Source of the DNA: Cristatella mucedo
Lineage: Eukaryota; Bryozoa; Phylactolaemata; Cristatellidae
Reading direction: 5' to 3'
DNA length: 64,000 nucleotides
Assembly: GCA_009760855.2 (NCBI GenBank)
Contig: WPIO01000077.1
Coordinates: 124,001 to 188,000, forward strand
Below the pieces are notes generated by a model. The model did not search any database. It was not told where the DNA came from and worked only from the letters and a program-made list of their open reading frames with translations. The first letter of the stretch is position 1; every line of letters begins with the position of its first letter. Made by a program: the position numbers and the translations under genes. Positions 11,930 to 27,539 of this stretch are shown here, in pieces.

Positions 11930-13180
11930 TCACTCGCACACACCACTATTGACCACGATATCTGTCTCACCTCGTAGAGGTATTGCTGTCACAGTTCGAC
12001 ATTGAGAAAAGTCCTGCCTCAATGAGAGAGGTCCGAGTGTAGATTTAAACGGCTCTCGGTCACCTTGCAAGCCATTTTTAAGAATGGGTTACCTAAGGGT
12101 CATTGGTCATTCAGTGCTCCTTCCTTTCACTACTGTACTGTCTACCTTAAGACGATATTATCGCCAGCTTTCATACGTAGGCTTTCATTTCTTTGCCGAC
12201 GACGCTGAGCCCCATCAATCGCCTGCACCGATGAAACTAGTGTGTCATGGCTACAAACTTCCCGAAGCTTATCTGTGATGGGACAAACCTAATGGCTATG
12301 AGCAAACGGCAAAAGTTGGAAGACCTCACCCTCAAGATCAGCTAAACTAGCATCCCTCGCATGACGTCTTCGTAATCTAGGCGTAACATTCCAAAACGAC
12401 TTGCCGTAAGATTAGCCGATTTCCTGCACTATCAAGTCGGCTTACTTTCAGCTAAGGAACGCCGCTAAAATTAAAGCCCGCTTAGACAAGAATATGATAG
12501 CAAAGCCAGTACGCGCATTTGTGACATGGCGTCAAGGTGGCTGCAACTCACTTTACTCAGGACTCCTGGCCTGTGCCCGTAATCCTCTGCAACTGGTGCA
12601 AAGCTCGGCAGTTCGTCCGGACTCTCGTCAACAGCCTAGCTGCCATATCGCACCCCTTTCGGTCTGATCTTCAAAGGCTCCCTATCCAGTATCAAATCGA
12701 TGTTAAGATCCCCAGTCTGGCTTACCGATCGCTTCGCTCATTAGTAGAAGCCTCCTTATCCGACGGCCATGCACACCTCCGATGTGCTCTTGAATCACCC
12801 TTGAATCCTCAGCATTCGATCTTCTCGCCGTCCATCTCACTAAATTGAAATCTTCCAGCGATCGACCCCTGAGCTTGTATGTATCAAAAGTTTGGAACTC
12901 GCATGTGGGTACGGTCACTAGCGGCAATGACCTTTCGTCTTTTAAGACTCAACTTAAGACGCAGCTGTTTCAGTAACCACCCTTTCTTCGCATTAGTGAA
13001 ATCATAAAGACGCATCCATTCCTGTTAGCTCTCTCATCTTTCGAGTATAATCATCTGTTTTTTGTGTTCCAGGGTGCTTCTCATGTTCACCTGTGAACGA
13101 TTGAGTGCATGTCATTAGCAACCAACCTTACTAGCTGGTGGCTACGAGCGTCTTTATTTTGGATGGTTTAGCATAGTTTA
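11930..13180 (+). mobile_element. LINE-B, decayed 3' half
   Basis: Scattered frames preserve LINE-B protein phrases: CCAAAACGACTTGCCG (FQND), TATCAAGTCGGCTTACTTTC, CTGGTGCAAAGCTCGGCAG (LVQSSA), then residues equal to TPLHWLP, KVWNS and FKTQLKTQLF near 12890-12975. Many stops are present and the tail is poorly preserved. Confidence 0.65.
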
Positions 13181-13892
13181 GTTTGATTTAGCATGGTTAC
13201 ATACGCATGAATCCTCTTGCGTGCACGATACAGTACATAACTACCGTACGTAACTACCCCTTAGGATCTCTTGCAGTCGGCTGGAAGAGCTGGGTAGGGT
13301 TTAAGTTCCCTTAATGTGCCATACAAGTGATTTATAATTTTTATTATTAAGACAAAACCTTGAAATGCCTCGAGGTGCCGCACTCTTGGCCAAACACTCC
13401 AAATCTGGGACCTAAGACAGCCATCATAACAATGCATGAACGACAAGGAGTTTCGGATTAAGCTTCGCCCGAGATCCAAGAAAGTCCTTCCAGCATTTGG
13501 GGCATTGTTAAATGTGCACTCTTCAAGACGCACCAGCTGGTCAAATCTTGCAGTAGGTGGCAGGAGGTCTCAAGTATGAGGTACAGCCAAGCAAGTTTTC
13601 CAAGCAAGTATTTCATTAAATCAGCGAGCTCCTAAGCCTTTCAAAGTGTTAATAGTATTTCTATTCAGTCCGTACATTTACCAACAAAGCTGAAGGGAGC
13701 GCTCAGCACTTCTATCAGCCGCTGATATTAGTCTGGCAGACACTTGTTTCCTTTTGCTCCGGATTCAGGCGGCTAACGAACGGTGTTGCAGCTATGGCGA
13801 GAAACTTGTAATGAACGTGGTCTGTGACCACGTTTATAGTAGCAACTGTAACGGATAAAGTTTAAAAAGTGTCTTCCGGCTGGTGCAATGTA
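13181..13892. other. Unassigned sequence
   Basis: A 90-codon minus frame (13261-13533) resembles nothing I recognise. Repeated TTTAGCATGGTT/TTTAGCATAGTT phrases occur at 13165-13200. Confidence 0.35.
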
Positions 13893-14165
13893 ATGTAATG
13901 TATCCCCGTCTGTAGCTCCACATAGCTACAAAGACTATGTGGGTGTTACGCAGGAGAGTTTTGTATAGCTCACTCACAGCCTAAGTCGCTTTCGGTACGC
14001 ATTCGGTAGCCAACAGAATTCTTCTCACAAAACAAAGAGAAAGTGGGAAGCACAGCAGAGTCAGGAGAGCAGTTGAGGTAGTGAGTAGAATGGAAGTAGC
14101 AGCTCAGAACCCCTGGAAAAGATGAGCCATAGTCGGCAGCTGGAGAGTAGTTGTCGTTGTTTAAG
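13893..14165 (-). mobile_element. LINE-A 3' end
   Basis: It begins with ATGTAATGTAATGTATCC, the reversed ATTACATT tail. It continues through the 3' UTR to the last coding residues and is truncated after about 270 bp. Confidence 0.8.
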
Positions 14166-15255
14166 CGCCTGTACACGTCACACTTGTTCAACTTCAACTC
14201 TTGGTCTTACTAATGTAGGGTAGGAATGCAAATGGGTGCCTTAAAAGTACAGTTTTTCAATATTTTGGTTGGGGTCAGCAAAGAAAAGCGAAGTTCCGCG
14301 CTCTGCCTCTAAAAAACGCGAAGCACTTTAACCCAAAACTCAAAATGAGCACGGATGTCGCCCAAATACAGATCCCATCTGGCCCAACTCACGAGTAGCT
14401 CTGTGTACACAGATGCTTCGTTTGCCGTTATACCAGAGAATTTTCATATAAGGTACGTGCTAAGGCTCACAGGACACGTTTAAAAGAAATTCTCACCCGA
14501 ATGGCTTACAAAGGAGCGATAGTGAAAGTATCCGGCAGATTAATAATTATATGTCTGATAATACTTCTTACAATCATGCATTTGCATAGCTTCCTAGGAG
14601 ATCTAAATCTTGTTCTAAGCACTTTGCATACACCGAAAAGAAAATATGTTTACTGAATAAGTGGCAGTAACGTGCACAATTTCAACATACCTAAGCACAC
14701 GACTATTCACATCGACGAATCAAATGCAGTAAGGGACGGGTGAGTTTCTTAGCCTTGTTTTATGTGTGGCCTTGCAAAGGGTCTTCCCAATGTCGGTCAG
14801 AAGGGAGGTACAGGCGTTCGCAATGTAGAAAAGTTTCGACAGGATTTTCGGTTGATCGGAGGCGAAGCTAAACGACAGAGGAGGTGGCGCTAGGGGGAGC
14901 CCGAGCACACTTGGCAACTCCCAGCGGCAGGACATCAGGCAACGAGCTGAATACATTTTTACAGGGTCCGATGGAGGCTTGATACACTCACTTAGGTTCG
15001 GCTGGTCATCCAGGCTTAAGAAACTCACATTTCTGCTTGGAAGTCTCTCTGTGAGTGCCACAGCTGCTAGTCGTTGTTTAATCTTGGCAATATATTCGTC
15101 GTGAAACATCTAGCTCAATTTTGTTGTACCAGACCCGATGGGGGTCAACAGGTTTGCCTTTCAATTTGCAGCAACCTGTCAGCATATGCACATGATACAT
15201 TTATAGAAACGTAAAAGCTCCCAGAATATGAAAATCTCTAACTTGGTATATATTA
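14166..15255. other. Unassigned sequence
   Basis: A 129-codon minus frame at 14720-15109 is the longest open stretch but has no recognisable domain or homologous context. I do not call it a gene. Confidence 0.35.
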
Positions 15256-15259
15256 TGTC

Positions 15260-16418
15260 GAGTTCAGGAGATGGATACAAGGAGCACACTCAGATACTCT
15301 CCCTCTTGCCGATGTGATTGCCAAGCACAATCAAGGACTTTCATTTCTATGCAGATAACGCTCAGTTGTGCCTTTGCTTGGATTCCTCCAGCCCCCAGCG
15401 CGTCGAATTCTGTCAACTCCCTTGCTGCTTGAATTGATAACGTCCACACACGGATGATAGCAAACTTTCTTAAATTGAATGATGATAAAACCAACTTACT
15501 AGTTATGGGAAAACCAAGTCTGATTCAGAATTTGGAAAGGCTAATGCTCGCAATCGGCTCTGCCAGCATAACGTCTGTTGAATCTGCATAAAATCTAGGT
15601 GTCTGTTCTAAAGTGACCTTTCATTAGACGACCGTATCAGCTCCACAGTCAAATCTGCCTACTTTCAGCTACATAACATTGCTAAAATTCGGGCTTGCTT
15701 AGACAGGGATACCACACCTAAGTTGGTCCATGCATTTGTGACATCACGTCTTGACTTCTGTAACTCACTGTTTGCTGGTCTACCGCTCACTGCAATCAGG
15801 AGCTTACAGTTGGTGCAAAACACTGCAGCTAGGCTTGTCTGCCGTGAGCTTCGCAGTTGCCACATCTCACCACTTCTTGCCGACCTGCACTGGCTCCCGG
15901 TCAAGCAACGCATCGACTTCAAGGTTTTGTCACTCACTTTTGGGTTCCTTCATTCTTTAGCTCAAGCCTAACTATCAGATCTACTCCCCCACCTGGCTAA
16001 GCATCGTACCACCCGCCTTTCGGAATATAACTTCTTACCCACACCTCGTCCAAATCTCAAGTTCTTTGGAGATCGTGATTTAGTTCACATGCTTCCAAAG
16101 CCTGGAACTAACTCCCGACCTGCGTCACGACACCTCCTGACTTGTCCACATTTGAAATTAAACTAAAAACGCGTCTATTTATGACAACATTTTGTGGGTT
16201 CGTGCGATTAGTCCTTAAGCGTGCTGACACTGTGCATGCTGCCTCTAACCATACTTGCATGCTGATCTTGTGCATCTCACCCCTAACCATGTTATTCTTG
16301 TTGTTTATTCAGCATGCTACTACTAATCATTCAATCGTGCGTGCTTTGCAACAATTATAAAGCATCTAGAGAGAGATTGAGTTCTCTCAGGTCACCATAT
16401 CAAATGTATTATTATTAT
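15260..16418 (+). mobile_element. LINE-B, 5'-truncated copy with intact 3' tail
   Basis: It starts in the reverse transcriptase near the YADD box (here FYADNAQLC, Asp to Asn). It continues through LKLNDDKTNLLVMGKP and the C-terminal region on 15723-15971 ([47 protein letters not shown]). The 3' UTR follows, with GCATCTAGAGAGAGATTGAG, GTTCTCTCAGG and ATT triplets to 16418. Confidence 0.85.
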
Positions 16419-16628
16419 CGATTGAATTGGCTAAATGATTTGCCAGCTGGGAGGCATCGGTAGTTACAATTACCTGTTTTGTATAAAATAACCCTTGCAG
16501 TGATAGGGTTCTGGGCGCAGTATCTTTGCAAGAATGTGATCTTTACAAGCGAATGCTTTGTGCAAAAAATTAATTTCGGCATGGTACAGCAGGGCGTCAG
16601 CAGCAATGGGTTGTTGTGAGCGAGAAGA

Positions 16629-17794
<1,166 letters not shown>

Positions 17795-18500
17795 CCCAGA
17801 TAGTGAGAAGCATAGCTGAGTCAGGAGGACTGTTGAAGAAGTAAACAGCACGGAAGAAGCAGCTTTGATCGGCTGGAAAGCATGTGCCACAGTTGGCAGC
17901 AGATGGGCAGATGTCATTGTGGAAGAATTGTGAGAGTTCCACAGTCTTGGACCCACAGCACACTATTTTTTGTCGCCTGCAGTCTTTAGGAGACAGTCAA
18001 TAGAGCAGCTACTTTGTTGTATCTTGAGGCCTTAATGGCAGGGGAAGCTGAAGCTGGCACAGCAGTTCAGCTAAGTATGAAGGAACCAAGCCATGGTGGG
18101 CCTTGTGGGTAAGAACAAGAATTTTTCTTTGTGTCCGTTGATCGACAGGGAACAATCGCAGCTCATTTATCAAAGAATACACACGGCTGAATCTCTTGGA
18201 TTTTCTGACTAACCTTGTAGCCATATTCATCAACATCTGCAGAGGAGGCTTAATAGCTTTTCCGGTAGCCAAACCAAGACTGAATTATGGTCATCCAGTC
18301 GAGACAGAACCACAGAGCTAGTAAGATCTATAGCCAGCCACCACGGTAAGCAATCCACAATCTTGGATAGCCAGCAAAGCCTCCCACACAAATCTCTTGG
18401 TTGTTTTAAAAAAAATCGGTCGCATTTGGAAGGAAGCAGTCTGCTCTGTGCTCGTTCAGCTGAGAACTGAAAACTAGGCAGTGTGACGGCACATTTCCCC
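17795..18500 (-). mobile_element. LINE-A, diverged 3' portion
   Basis: Minus frame 18009-18272 has the LINE-A phrases MNMATRLVRKSKRFSRV, LRLFPVDQRTQRKILVLTHK and GLVPSYLAELLCQ. The 3' UTR equivalent lies at 17795-17960. It is more diverged than the 8836 copy. Confidence 0.75.
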
Positions 18501-19317
18501 AATGAATGATTGTGCCCACTGAACGTCAAGATTTAGTTATTTAGCCAGGCGAATAACCTTGGCTTAAGACCTGAAAATAGTCTATGATTTGTGGTCCTTT
18601 GACAGTCAATAGCATGAAAACGTCGTCCGGGTAGTGATGCTAAAAAAGGGTTTCAAATAGTAAGGCATTAATTGCTAACTATTTTTCTAGCTTTTGCTTG
18701 TCCAGTTTTGTTGGGTTTATATATTAACTTATTGTTCGGTGGCTTCAATTAGATGCTTTTTTATTTAAATTTTTTGCGAGTGTCACCGAAGATTGCTTTT
18801 GTCGGGTCTGCCCGTGCCAAATCTGCCATTTAAAGCTAAGTTCTTGACCCAATTTGCAAACCAGAAAAAACAACATTGTCAAGCTAGTGTTGAGCTACCT
18901 CAAGGAGCTCGCCCACCTGACGTCATCCAGTAAAGAATTCCATAGCACCAAGTTATACAAATTTTATGCACGGCATTGATACATCAATTATTCACTGTCA
19001 TGCCTGTGCATAATTCCATCCCTTTAAGCAGAGGGTGGAATCTATGTCCCCTTTCACGAAGCAGATCATCAGGTCTTGGGTCCGTTTTGCATCCGTATGT
19101 CGCCCTGTGCCGAGCATTAGTCAGAAAATGGCTACGCCTGCCTGTGAGCTGCTATTAAATATATAGAACAAAACATGCAGCTGGCTATCTGACAATCGCA
19201 TGAGATGTATCATTTTTGATAGCCTGCAACCTGACTTCATTACATTTCTAGTGACAAGCCTGTTCAAAAAAGCGTTCTAAACTGAAATATGATGAACCAA
19301 TTAACTTTGAGCTTTAG
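18501..19317. other. Unassigned sequence
   Basis: AT-rich, no gene or repeat family recognised. Confidence 0.35.
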
Positions 19318-19720
19318 TAATAATAAACTTACGTAGCACCTCGAGGACTAAATACTTTGCTCGGCACGTTACTTTTGCAGGAAAAAAGTCTTCACTCAGG
19401 AGACATACTTGCATTCGCAAGTTGAGTACACGTAAGCGCATCAAAGACAAATCACACGGCATAGCAAAAGGCGTGTGGAACAGATAGGTTTTTAGCTACC
19501 TTTTAAATGTCCATGTCAAGGAATATCGAGCTGTTGGTCGCCATTTAGTTCCTGGCTGGGGGAGCTCAGGAACTGAAGACATGGTCTCCACATGATTTGA
19601 GGCTGGAAAGAAATCCAGTTACACGACCGGAGTCAGAAAAGCTGGTGGCAAGTCTGAAGAATTGCACTACAAATATTTCAGACATGTAAGCCGCAGCAAG
19701 AGAGTGAAGGAACCCTACAC
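19318..19720 (-). mobile_element. Old LINE-B-like 3' fragment
   Basis: On the + strand it runs TAATAATAAACTTACGTAGC, then the reversed hairpin tail (CACCTCGAGGACTAAATACT). GTTTTTAGCTACCTTTTAAA and AGACATGGTCTCCACATGAT match LINE-B 3' phrases. Strongly diverged. Confidence 0.5.
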
Positions 19721-20240
19721 GCTGTTGACAGGACTTCGAAGTAAAATTGCTGCCGGAAGGTGATCTTCGAACCGAGTTATTAATTTTTTACAGCAAGACA
19801 CCATCTTGGCTCAAGGTCAAGCGGTAAATTTGATAATTCCATCTACCATTTCAGTATTGCTCCTCACTGCCGATCGCAGGTGGAAACAGATGGCTGAAAA
19901 GGTCGGCACCCAGTTGCAAGTAAGAGCTTACAAATGCGTTCAGCCAGTGCACCATTTAGGTCAGTACTGGTCAGTACCGGGGTTCGGATTGGGCGCCACA
20001 CCTGGCCGGTAAAAGCCTTAGCTGTAAGCCCTGTGTCGTTAGTAGGACGAAGTCTCTACGGCGAAATCGATAGGCAGAGCGCTGACTCGCACGTACATCG
20101 CAGGCTGAGTGATTACGAGCGGCTTTATTCGGAAGTTTGTGTGCTCTCGGTCATTTTGGCTTCGTACTTTTGAGCACCCACTACTGTAATTTAATATGCA
20201 CCGACCGCACGCCCATATGCAGAAACGGGCACGTAATTCC
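19721..20240. other. Unassigned sequence
   Basis: Short frames only; nothing supportable. Confidence 0.35.
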
Positions 20241-20960
20241 GGTTCTCTCGTCATTCAATTTAGGAAAGTTAGCTGCCATCAGAGTGCGATCTTCGGCTGA
20301 ATGGTCGTTGAATGGAAGTTAAAAGAGCGTCACTTACTGAGGGCCAGGGAAGTACCGAGCCAAAGGCCGAGAGATATGTAATTATCTGAATACACAAATG
20401 AAACGCGAGAAAGAAACGCTTGAAGGTCAGTTCTGGGACCGTAGATGAAATCCCAAGCATAATCTTGCATAACATCAGCGACTGCATTTGCGCGACGAGA
20501 TTCAGCCATTTCTGCACGAAAACTGGGCATCTAGTTCCAAAGTGACGTTTCACTAGATGACGAAATCAACTCTATAGTCATGTCAGCTTACTTTGAACTT
20601 TGCACCATTACAAAAAGTTGGGTTTGTAAGACAACGATACCGAAGTGAAGCTGGTTCATGTACTTGTGACATCCCGCTTTGACTTCTGCAACTCACTTCT
20701 CACAGGTCTTCCAGATTGTGCAATAAGATGATTCTATTTGATGCAAAATAGTGTTGACGTTCACGACATTCAACGAATTTGGGGGTGGTAATTCCCTGAG
20801 CTATTCACTCTTCATCCACTGCCCGCCTGACTCAGTCATCCTTCTCACTTTCTCTTTATTATAATTAATTTAAATTGTGCCCCACGAGAACTTAATCTCT
20901 ATCCAGACGCTTCACATTTACTGCAGGTTTGGAGTCCACGACCTCTGTTGTCAAAGGCTA
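20240..20960. mobile_element. Mosaic of LINE-B fragments and a SINE2 copy
   Basis: Positions 20240-20290 look like a minus-strand LINE-B fragment (the LNDxKT region). Positions 20525-20735 carry + strand LINE-B coding (GTGACATCCCGCTTTGACTT, CTGCAACTCACTTCTCACAG). Positions 20740-20850 resemble a LINE-A 3' piece. Positions 20860-20955 are a minus SINE2 (GTGCCCCACGAGAACTTAAT, then GGTTTGGAGTCCACGACCTC). Confidence 0.5.
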
Positions 20961-21239
20961 GCACTTTGCTGTGAGAGATGAAGTCTGTTGACTGCCGCAT
21001 ACTCATAGAGAGGCGCCCAGGCTCTGAGTACTCTACAAAACTCCTGCAAAACAAATAATTAATCTGCCCGGTGGCTTTTCAGTTTCACAAATGGAGATAG
21101 CAAGAGTAAATGTAATGGGAGTAGGTCGTCTGTATAGCACCATAAGTTGAATGAGCCTCTATCCATGCAATTCACAAAAAGTCACTGCATGATAGTAAAT
21201 ACTCACTTAGTGACATGTATAGAAGTAAGCATGCAAATG

Positions 21240-21395
21240 CATAATAATAATAATAGTAATACATTTGTATAACACTCTCAGAGAACTCTATCTCTGTCTA
21301 GGCACTTTACATTTGCTGCAAAGGAAGCGTGATCGAATGGTTAGTCGTAGCATGCTCACTGACAACAACCATAACATGATTAGAGGTGACACATA
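21240..21395 (-). mobile_element. LINE-B 3' tail fragment
   Basis: Reversed AATAATAATAGTAAT tail plus CACTCTCAGAGAACTCTATC and GGCACTTTACATTTGCTGCA. Only about 150 bp, ending where a second LINE-B tail begins. Confidence 0.75.
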
Positions 21396-21396
21396 A

Positions 21397-22793
21397 TAAT
21401 AATAGTAATAATAATGCACTTGATAAAGCGCCCTCAGATAACTTAATCTCTTTCTAGGCGCTTTGCATTTGCTGCAAAGGGAAATGCAATTGAATGGTGA
21501 GTATTATCATGCTTGGTAAACAAACAAAATGAATAATATGGTTAGGGGTGACATGCACAGGGTCAGCATGTAAATGTGGTTAGTGGCAGCATGCACAGTA
21601 TATAAGGTCACCATGCAAATATGGTTAGTAGCAGCATGCTTAGTTTCAGCACGCATAAGCACACAAAGGATGAATCACACGGACCTACTAAATGTTGTGA
21701 TAAATAAATGCGTTGTTAGCTCCTTTTTAATGTTGTCAATTCAGGAAATGTCGTGATGCCACTCGGAAGTGAGTCCTAGGCTTTGACACCATACGAACTA
21801 AAGGCACGGTCTCCAAAGAATTTGTCGCTCGTACGAGGGAGGTATAGGCAAAAGATTAGATTCAGAAAAGTGGTTGATTAGATGCTGCTTAGCTGGATGC
21901 TTGATGCTTGGTGGGGAGTAGATCTGATAGGGAGGCTGGAGCCAATGAATGAAGGAACCAAAAAGCAAGTGACGGAACTTTTAAATTGATGGTTAACTGG
22001 GAGCCAGTGCAGGTCGGAACGAAGTGGCGTGATGTTGCAACTGCTACGCTCATGACAGAAAAGCCTAGATGCAGAGTTTTGCACCAACTGTAAGTGCCTG
22101 ATTGTACTGGGCGGTAGACCAGCAAGCACAGAGTTACAGAAGTCGGGACGAGATGTCACACATGCATGGATCAATTTACATGTGATATCCCTGTCTAATC
22201 AAGGTCAAATTTTATCAATTTTACGTAGCTGAAAATAGCAGAACTTGAGTGCGGTTCACTTTGGAACAAGACACAGATTTCGTGCAGATTCAACAAGAGA
22301 TATGCTGGCAGTGCCGATTTTCAGCGTTAGGTTTTTTAATTTCTGAACCACACTTAGTTTGCCCATAGCTGGGAAGTTGGTCTTATCGTCATTCAATTTA
22401 AGAAAAGTTTGCTGCCATTCATATGCAGATGTCATCAATGCATGCAGCCAGGGAGTTGAGAGAATTTGACGTGCTTGAAGGCTGGGATGGGTTAAAGCAA
22501 AACTACAGCTGAGTGTCATCTTCGTGAAAGCCTAGTCTGCCTGGCAATCACATTGGCAAGAGGGAGAGTGTAAACTGTGAGAAAACCAGACTAAGCGCAG
22601 AGCTATGAGGTACCACATACTTCAGTGGTTTCTCGGATGATCTACGTCTGTTCACATCAATACTCAGGAGTGTCCTACTGAGACTTAAACCGCTGCAGTG
22701 CAGTACCAGTTTAACCCAGGCGAGGTGAGAAGCGCTCGAGAAAAAACTTGGGAATCTGTAGCGTAAAAGCTGCCGAAAGATCGAGCAAAACAA

Positions 22794-22855
<62 letters not shown>

Positions 22856-23060
22856 TACCGGAGTCGGCATTCCTAAGGAGGTCGTTATACACCAGAAGCA
22901 ATACTGACTCTGTGGAGTGATTAGCTCTAAAACCAGACTGGAACTTACTAGCTAGGTGTAAAGTTTCTACATATGAGGTCAGCTGGTCTGCCACGATTCT
23001 TTCCAATGTCTTTGATAGAAACCGTAGAAGGGAGACTGGGCGAAGTTGCTCATGAGCATG
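21397..23060 (-). mobile_element. LINE-B, longest copy, with GA tract inside its RT region
   Basis: The reversed tail (AATAATAATAGTAATAATAA, GCGCCCTCAGATAACTTAAT) is followed by the C-terminal coding region on 21878-22174 ([36 protein letters not shown]), the LKLNDDKTN box at 22256-22519, and RT N-terminal motifs at 22548-23006 (LASKFQSGFRANHSTESVLL, YNDLLRNADSG). The LLDLSAAF box is split from the upstream motif by a GA microsatellite. Several frameshifts. Confidence 0.83.
22797..22853. repeat. (GA)28 microsatellite within LINE-B coding DNA
   Basis: A pure GA run between the NADSG motif and the LLDLSAAF-equivalent. In other copies these are separated by only a few codons, so the tract expanded inside this copy. 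Confidence 0.95.
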
Positions 23061-23179
23061 CGAGTATTATGCTTAGGCATTATAAAGCAACCATGAAGAC
23101 ACTCATAGACACCAGCTAGTAAGACCTCTGGCTAGTGAGATAAACTGAATAATGCAATGGTATGCATGCAAAGCACAGT

Positions 23180-24610
23180 GGAACAAAAAAGACACGTTCA
23201 CCGGGGCAAAATGAAAGCTAGCCTGAACAGATGCATCTTTAGCAGGGATTTGGCTTTTGGTGAGCACGAGCTGAAAGCTCGATTCCCATAAGATTTTAAT
23301 TTAGTGAGGGGGACGGCAAGATGGCTAGATGTTGAGGGTCGGATTGTGCTGCATTGCGATACATTTCGTTACTGGGCCGATAAACTGGCCAGTCCCGATA
23401 CCATGCAGATATATCATGTCTCATTGCTATCAGTGCGAACTGACAATTATAACAATAAAAATTATAGCAAAACAAAAATTGTATTTACCATTTTAAGCGA
23501 GCCAAATATCTCGGTGGGCACTTTGCATATGTTCGAAAGGAAGCATGTTAATTGGTTAGTGATAAGATGCACAGTTCGCAATTAAGACGCATGAGTACAC
23601 AAAGGACTGAGACACGCGGACAGAGGTTAGCTGTGAGGAGCAGGCGTTTTTGCTTCTTTTAAAATTTCGTCACGTCAGGGTCCCTGGATGTCAGTCAGAC
23701 GTGAGTTGCATTCTTTGGAAGCATAAGAACTAAAGGCATAGTTTGTAAAGTATTTGAGGCTGGCTAGAGGCATGGCTAAAGACTCGAGGCAAAAGAACTG
23801 GTAGTATGATTCATATCTTGATTGCGAAATCGTAAGGATAGGTGTGCCTGAGCAAGATAATTGAGAGACCGTAAAAGTCTGTGACGAAACCTTGAAGTCG
23901 ATGCACTGCTGGAAGTGGAGTCGGTGCACGTCGGTGAGAAGTGGCTGTAATGAGCAGCTAATACAGGTAAGCCTTAGCTACTGAATTTTGCAGCAACTTG
24001 GAATTGAACTTGGAGCTACTTATTGTCCGGCGAAATTGAAGACGCTCCCTGCGGAGTAGTGAGCCACAGAAGTCGAGTTGGGAAATCACTAATCGGCTCG
24101 ACCGAGGCACCCATATCTATGCCGACCCGAACGTTTGCATTGTGTGTAGATACAAGTAGATAGCCTTGACTGCTGAGCCAATGTGGTCATGTAGTTAAAG
24201 GCCACTCTGGAAACAGCCAGCGACTGCGTGCATATACTACAGATTGGCTGTCCCAGGACATTTTGAAAGTTAGGCTTTCCTACTTGTAAGTAAAGCCAGA
24301 TTTCCCATAGCTAGTTAGTGGTTTTCATTGTAATTCAGCTTGAGAAAAATTTGATTTGTCGCTTTCTAAGTGCGAATGTTAATAGTACATGCAGCAAAAG
24401 AGCTGAGAGACTTCGACGTGCTGGAAGGTAGGAAGTGATCAAAGCAGAAGTACACCTGCGTGTCATGTATGTGGAAATGAAACCCTGGATTGTACTTTGC
24501 GATTACATAGGCAAGAAGGTAAGTATACCTTGTGAAAAGGAGCAGACCAGGCACGGATACCTGATGCACCCTATACTTTAAAGGGTTCACGAATTTTTTA
24601 ACAGCCTCGT
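23180..24610 (-). mobile_element. Old LINE-B-like copy
   Basis: Minus-strand fragments include GTGGGCACTTTGCATATGTT with GAAAGGAAGCATGTTAATTG (3' UTR) at 23515-23555, a DFKV-like region at 23675-23929, and the SVPGLLLFTRYTYLLAYVIA and FHIHDTQVYF (YADD equivalent lost) equivalents at 24366-24590. Many stops. Confidence 0.6.
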
Positions 24611-24645
24611 TTGTATAGAGACAGAAGAGCCTTAACGGCTGTAGC
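24590..24645 (-). mobile_element. SINE1 tail fragment
   Basis: AACAGCCTCGTTTGTATAGA then GACAGAAGAGCCTTAACGGC matches the reversed SINE1 tail and body junction. Confidence 0.6.
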
Positions 24646-26531
<1,886 letters not shown>

Positions 26532-27000
26532 CAGTGGCGATTTGACCTGTGAATTTAATTCATTCCTCGATGGCTCTCGTAACTCAACGTAACTCTGACG
26601 TCAAATCAGTTTTCCGATCGAAATGAATCAAAATGCCATTAACCCGTTCCGGACCCCAAACAACGCCAACACCACGATGTTTTGTTACATATTTTTCTAT
26701 TGAAAAATGTACTTATAAATAAGTAATATTATAAAAACGCGATAAAATAGAATGTTCTGCAATAAACTAGTTTATTAAGTATAATGCGAAGCATTTAGCT
26801 TAGGGGTCAGACGACACGAAGAGGCTGTTGGATTTAGAGGAGTAAGGCTGAAACGAATAACTGAATCTCACTCGCTTATTTTTACCCTTTCAGCCACGCT
26901 TGTCTCACTTTTATTAACAGGGGTTTTAAATAAAAACCCCAATGAGATCTGTTTCACCTTCCCTTTCTGAAAATCTCTGAAACGAGTTAGGCAAATGTCA

Positions 27001-27330
27001 TTAAAAAGCTTCGTAACACGCATAGTTGCAACTTTTTCTGGGTTTTTCTATTGAACGAAGTCTAAAATTTCTCCCATATTCCAACATTTCCTTTATCTCA
27101 CTTGTAGGGATAACCTCCTTCATGGCACCTATTTCATGTAAAACTTCGGCGTCCTTCTGCATCTGTAGCTCCTTTAGCTTCTCTCCGGCTGTCAGTTCCT
27201 CGGAGTGTTCTTCGATGAGCTCGTTGCAGTCACCCTCATCCATGTCCAGGCTCATGGATTTGCCGAGGGATACAATCTGCACCGCCACTGCCGCTTCGGG
27301 TTCGAGTCTTTCAATGTTCGTTTCAGACAC
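27001..27330 (-). pseudogene. Tigger transposase C-terminal fragment
   Basis: A 109-codon open minus frame with acidic helices (SLGKSMSLDMDEGDCNELIE, EEHSEELTAGEKLKELQMQ). These match the acidic C-terminal tail of Tigger/jerky transposases. It is cut from the DDE domain by a SINE1. Confidence 0.75.
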
Positions 27331-27332
27331 AA

Positions 27333-27515
27333 CCGTAATGGCTCACTAGTTAAGGCGGTTGCTTGACACGACCTCGGCCCCAAGGTCGTGGGTTAGAATC
27401 CTGCGTTGGGCGATCCTTTATCGCCACTGCAAGCGGGGGAGGGGGTGATAGCCGCAAAGGCTCTTCTGTCGCTATACGAAAAGAGGCTGTTAAACCAGCT
27501 AGAAAAGAAAAAAAA
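27333..27515 (+). mobile_element. SINE1 inserted in the Tigger transposase gene
   Basis: A good full-length copy. The A-box-like TAATGGCTCACTAGTTAAGG lies near 27336, the B-box-like GTGGGTTAGAATCCTGCG near 27390, then the body (GGGTGATAGCCGCAAAGGCT) and the tail TTCTGTCGCTATACGAAAAG then CTGTTAAACCAGCTAGAAA. Confidence 0.85.
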
Positions 27516-27539
27516 CGCAGGCTACAGCTTTCTCCACGA

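Noticed and set aside
21240-21500. Direct repeats that could suggest a CRISPR array or LTRs
   Set aside because: They are two tandemly placed LINE-B 3' tails; no regular spacers and no LTR termini.
27333-27410. tRNA gene from A and B boxes
   Set aside because: The head continues into the SINE1 body and tail and lacks a clean cloverleaf; many diverged copies share it.
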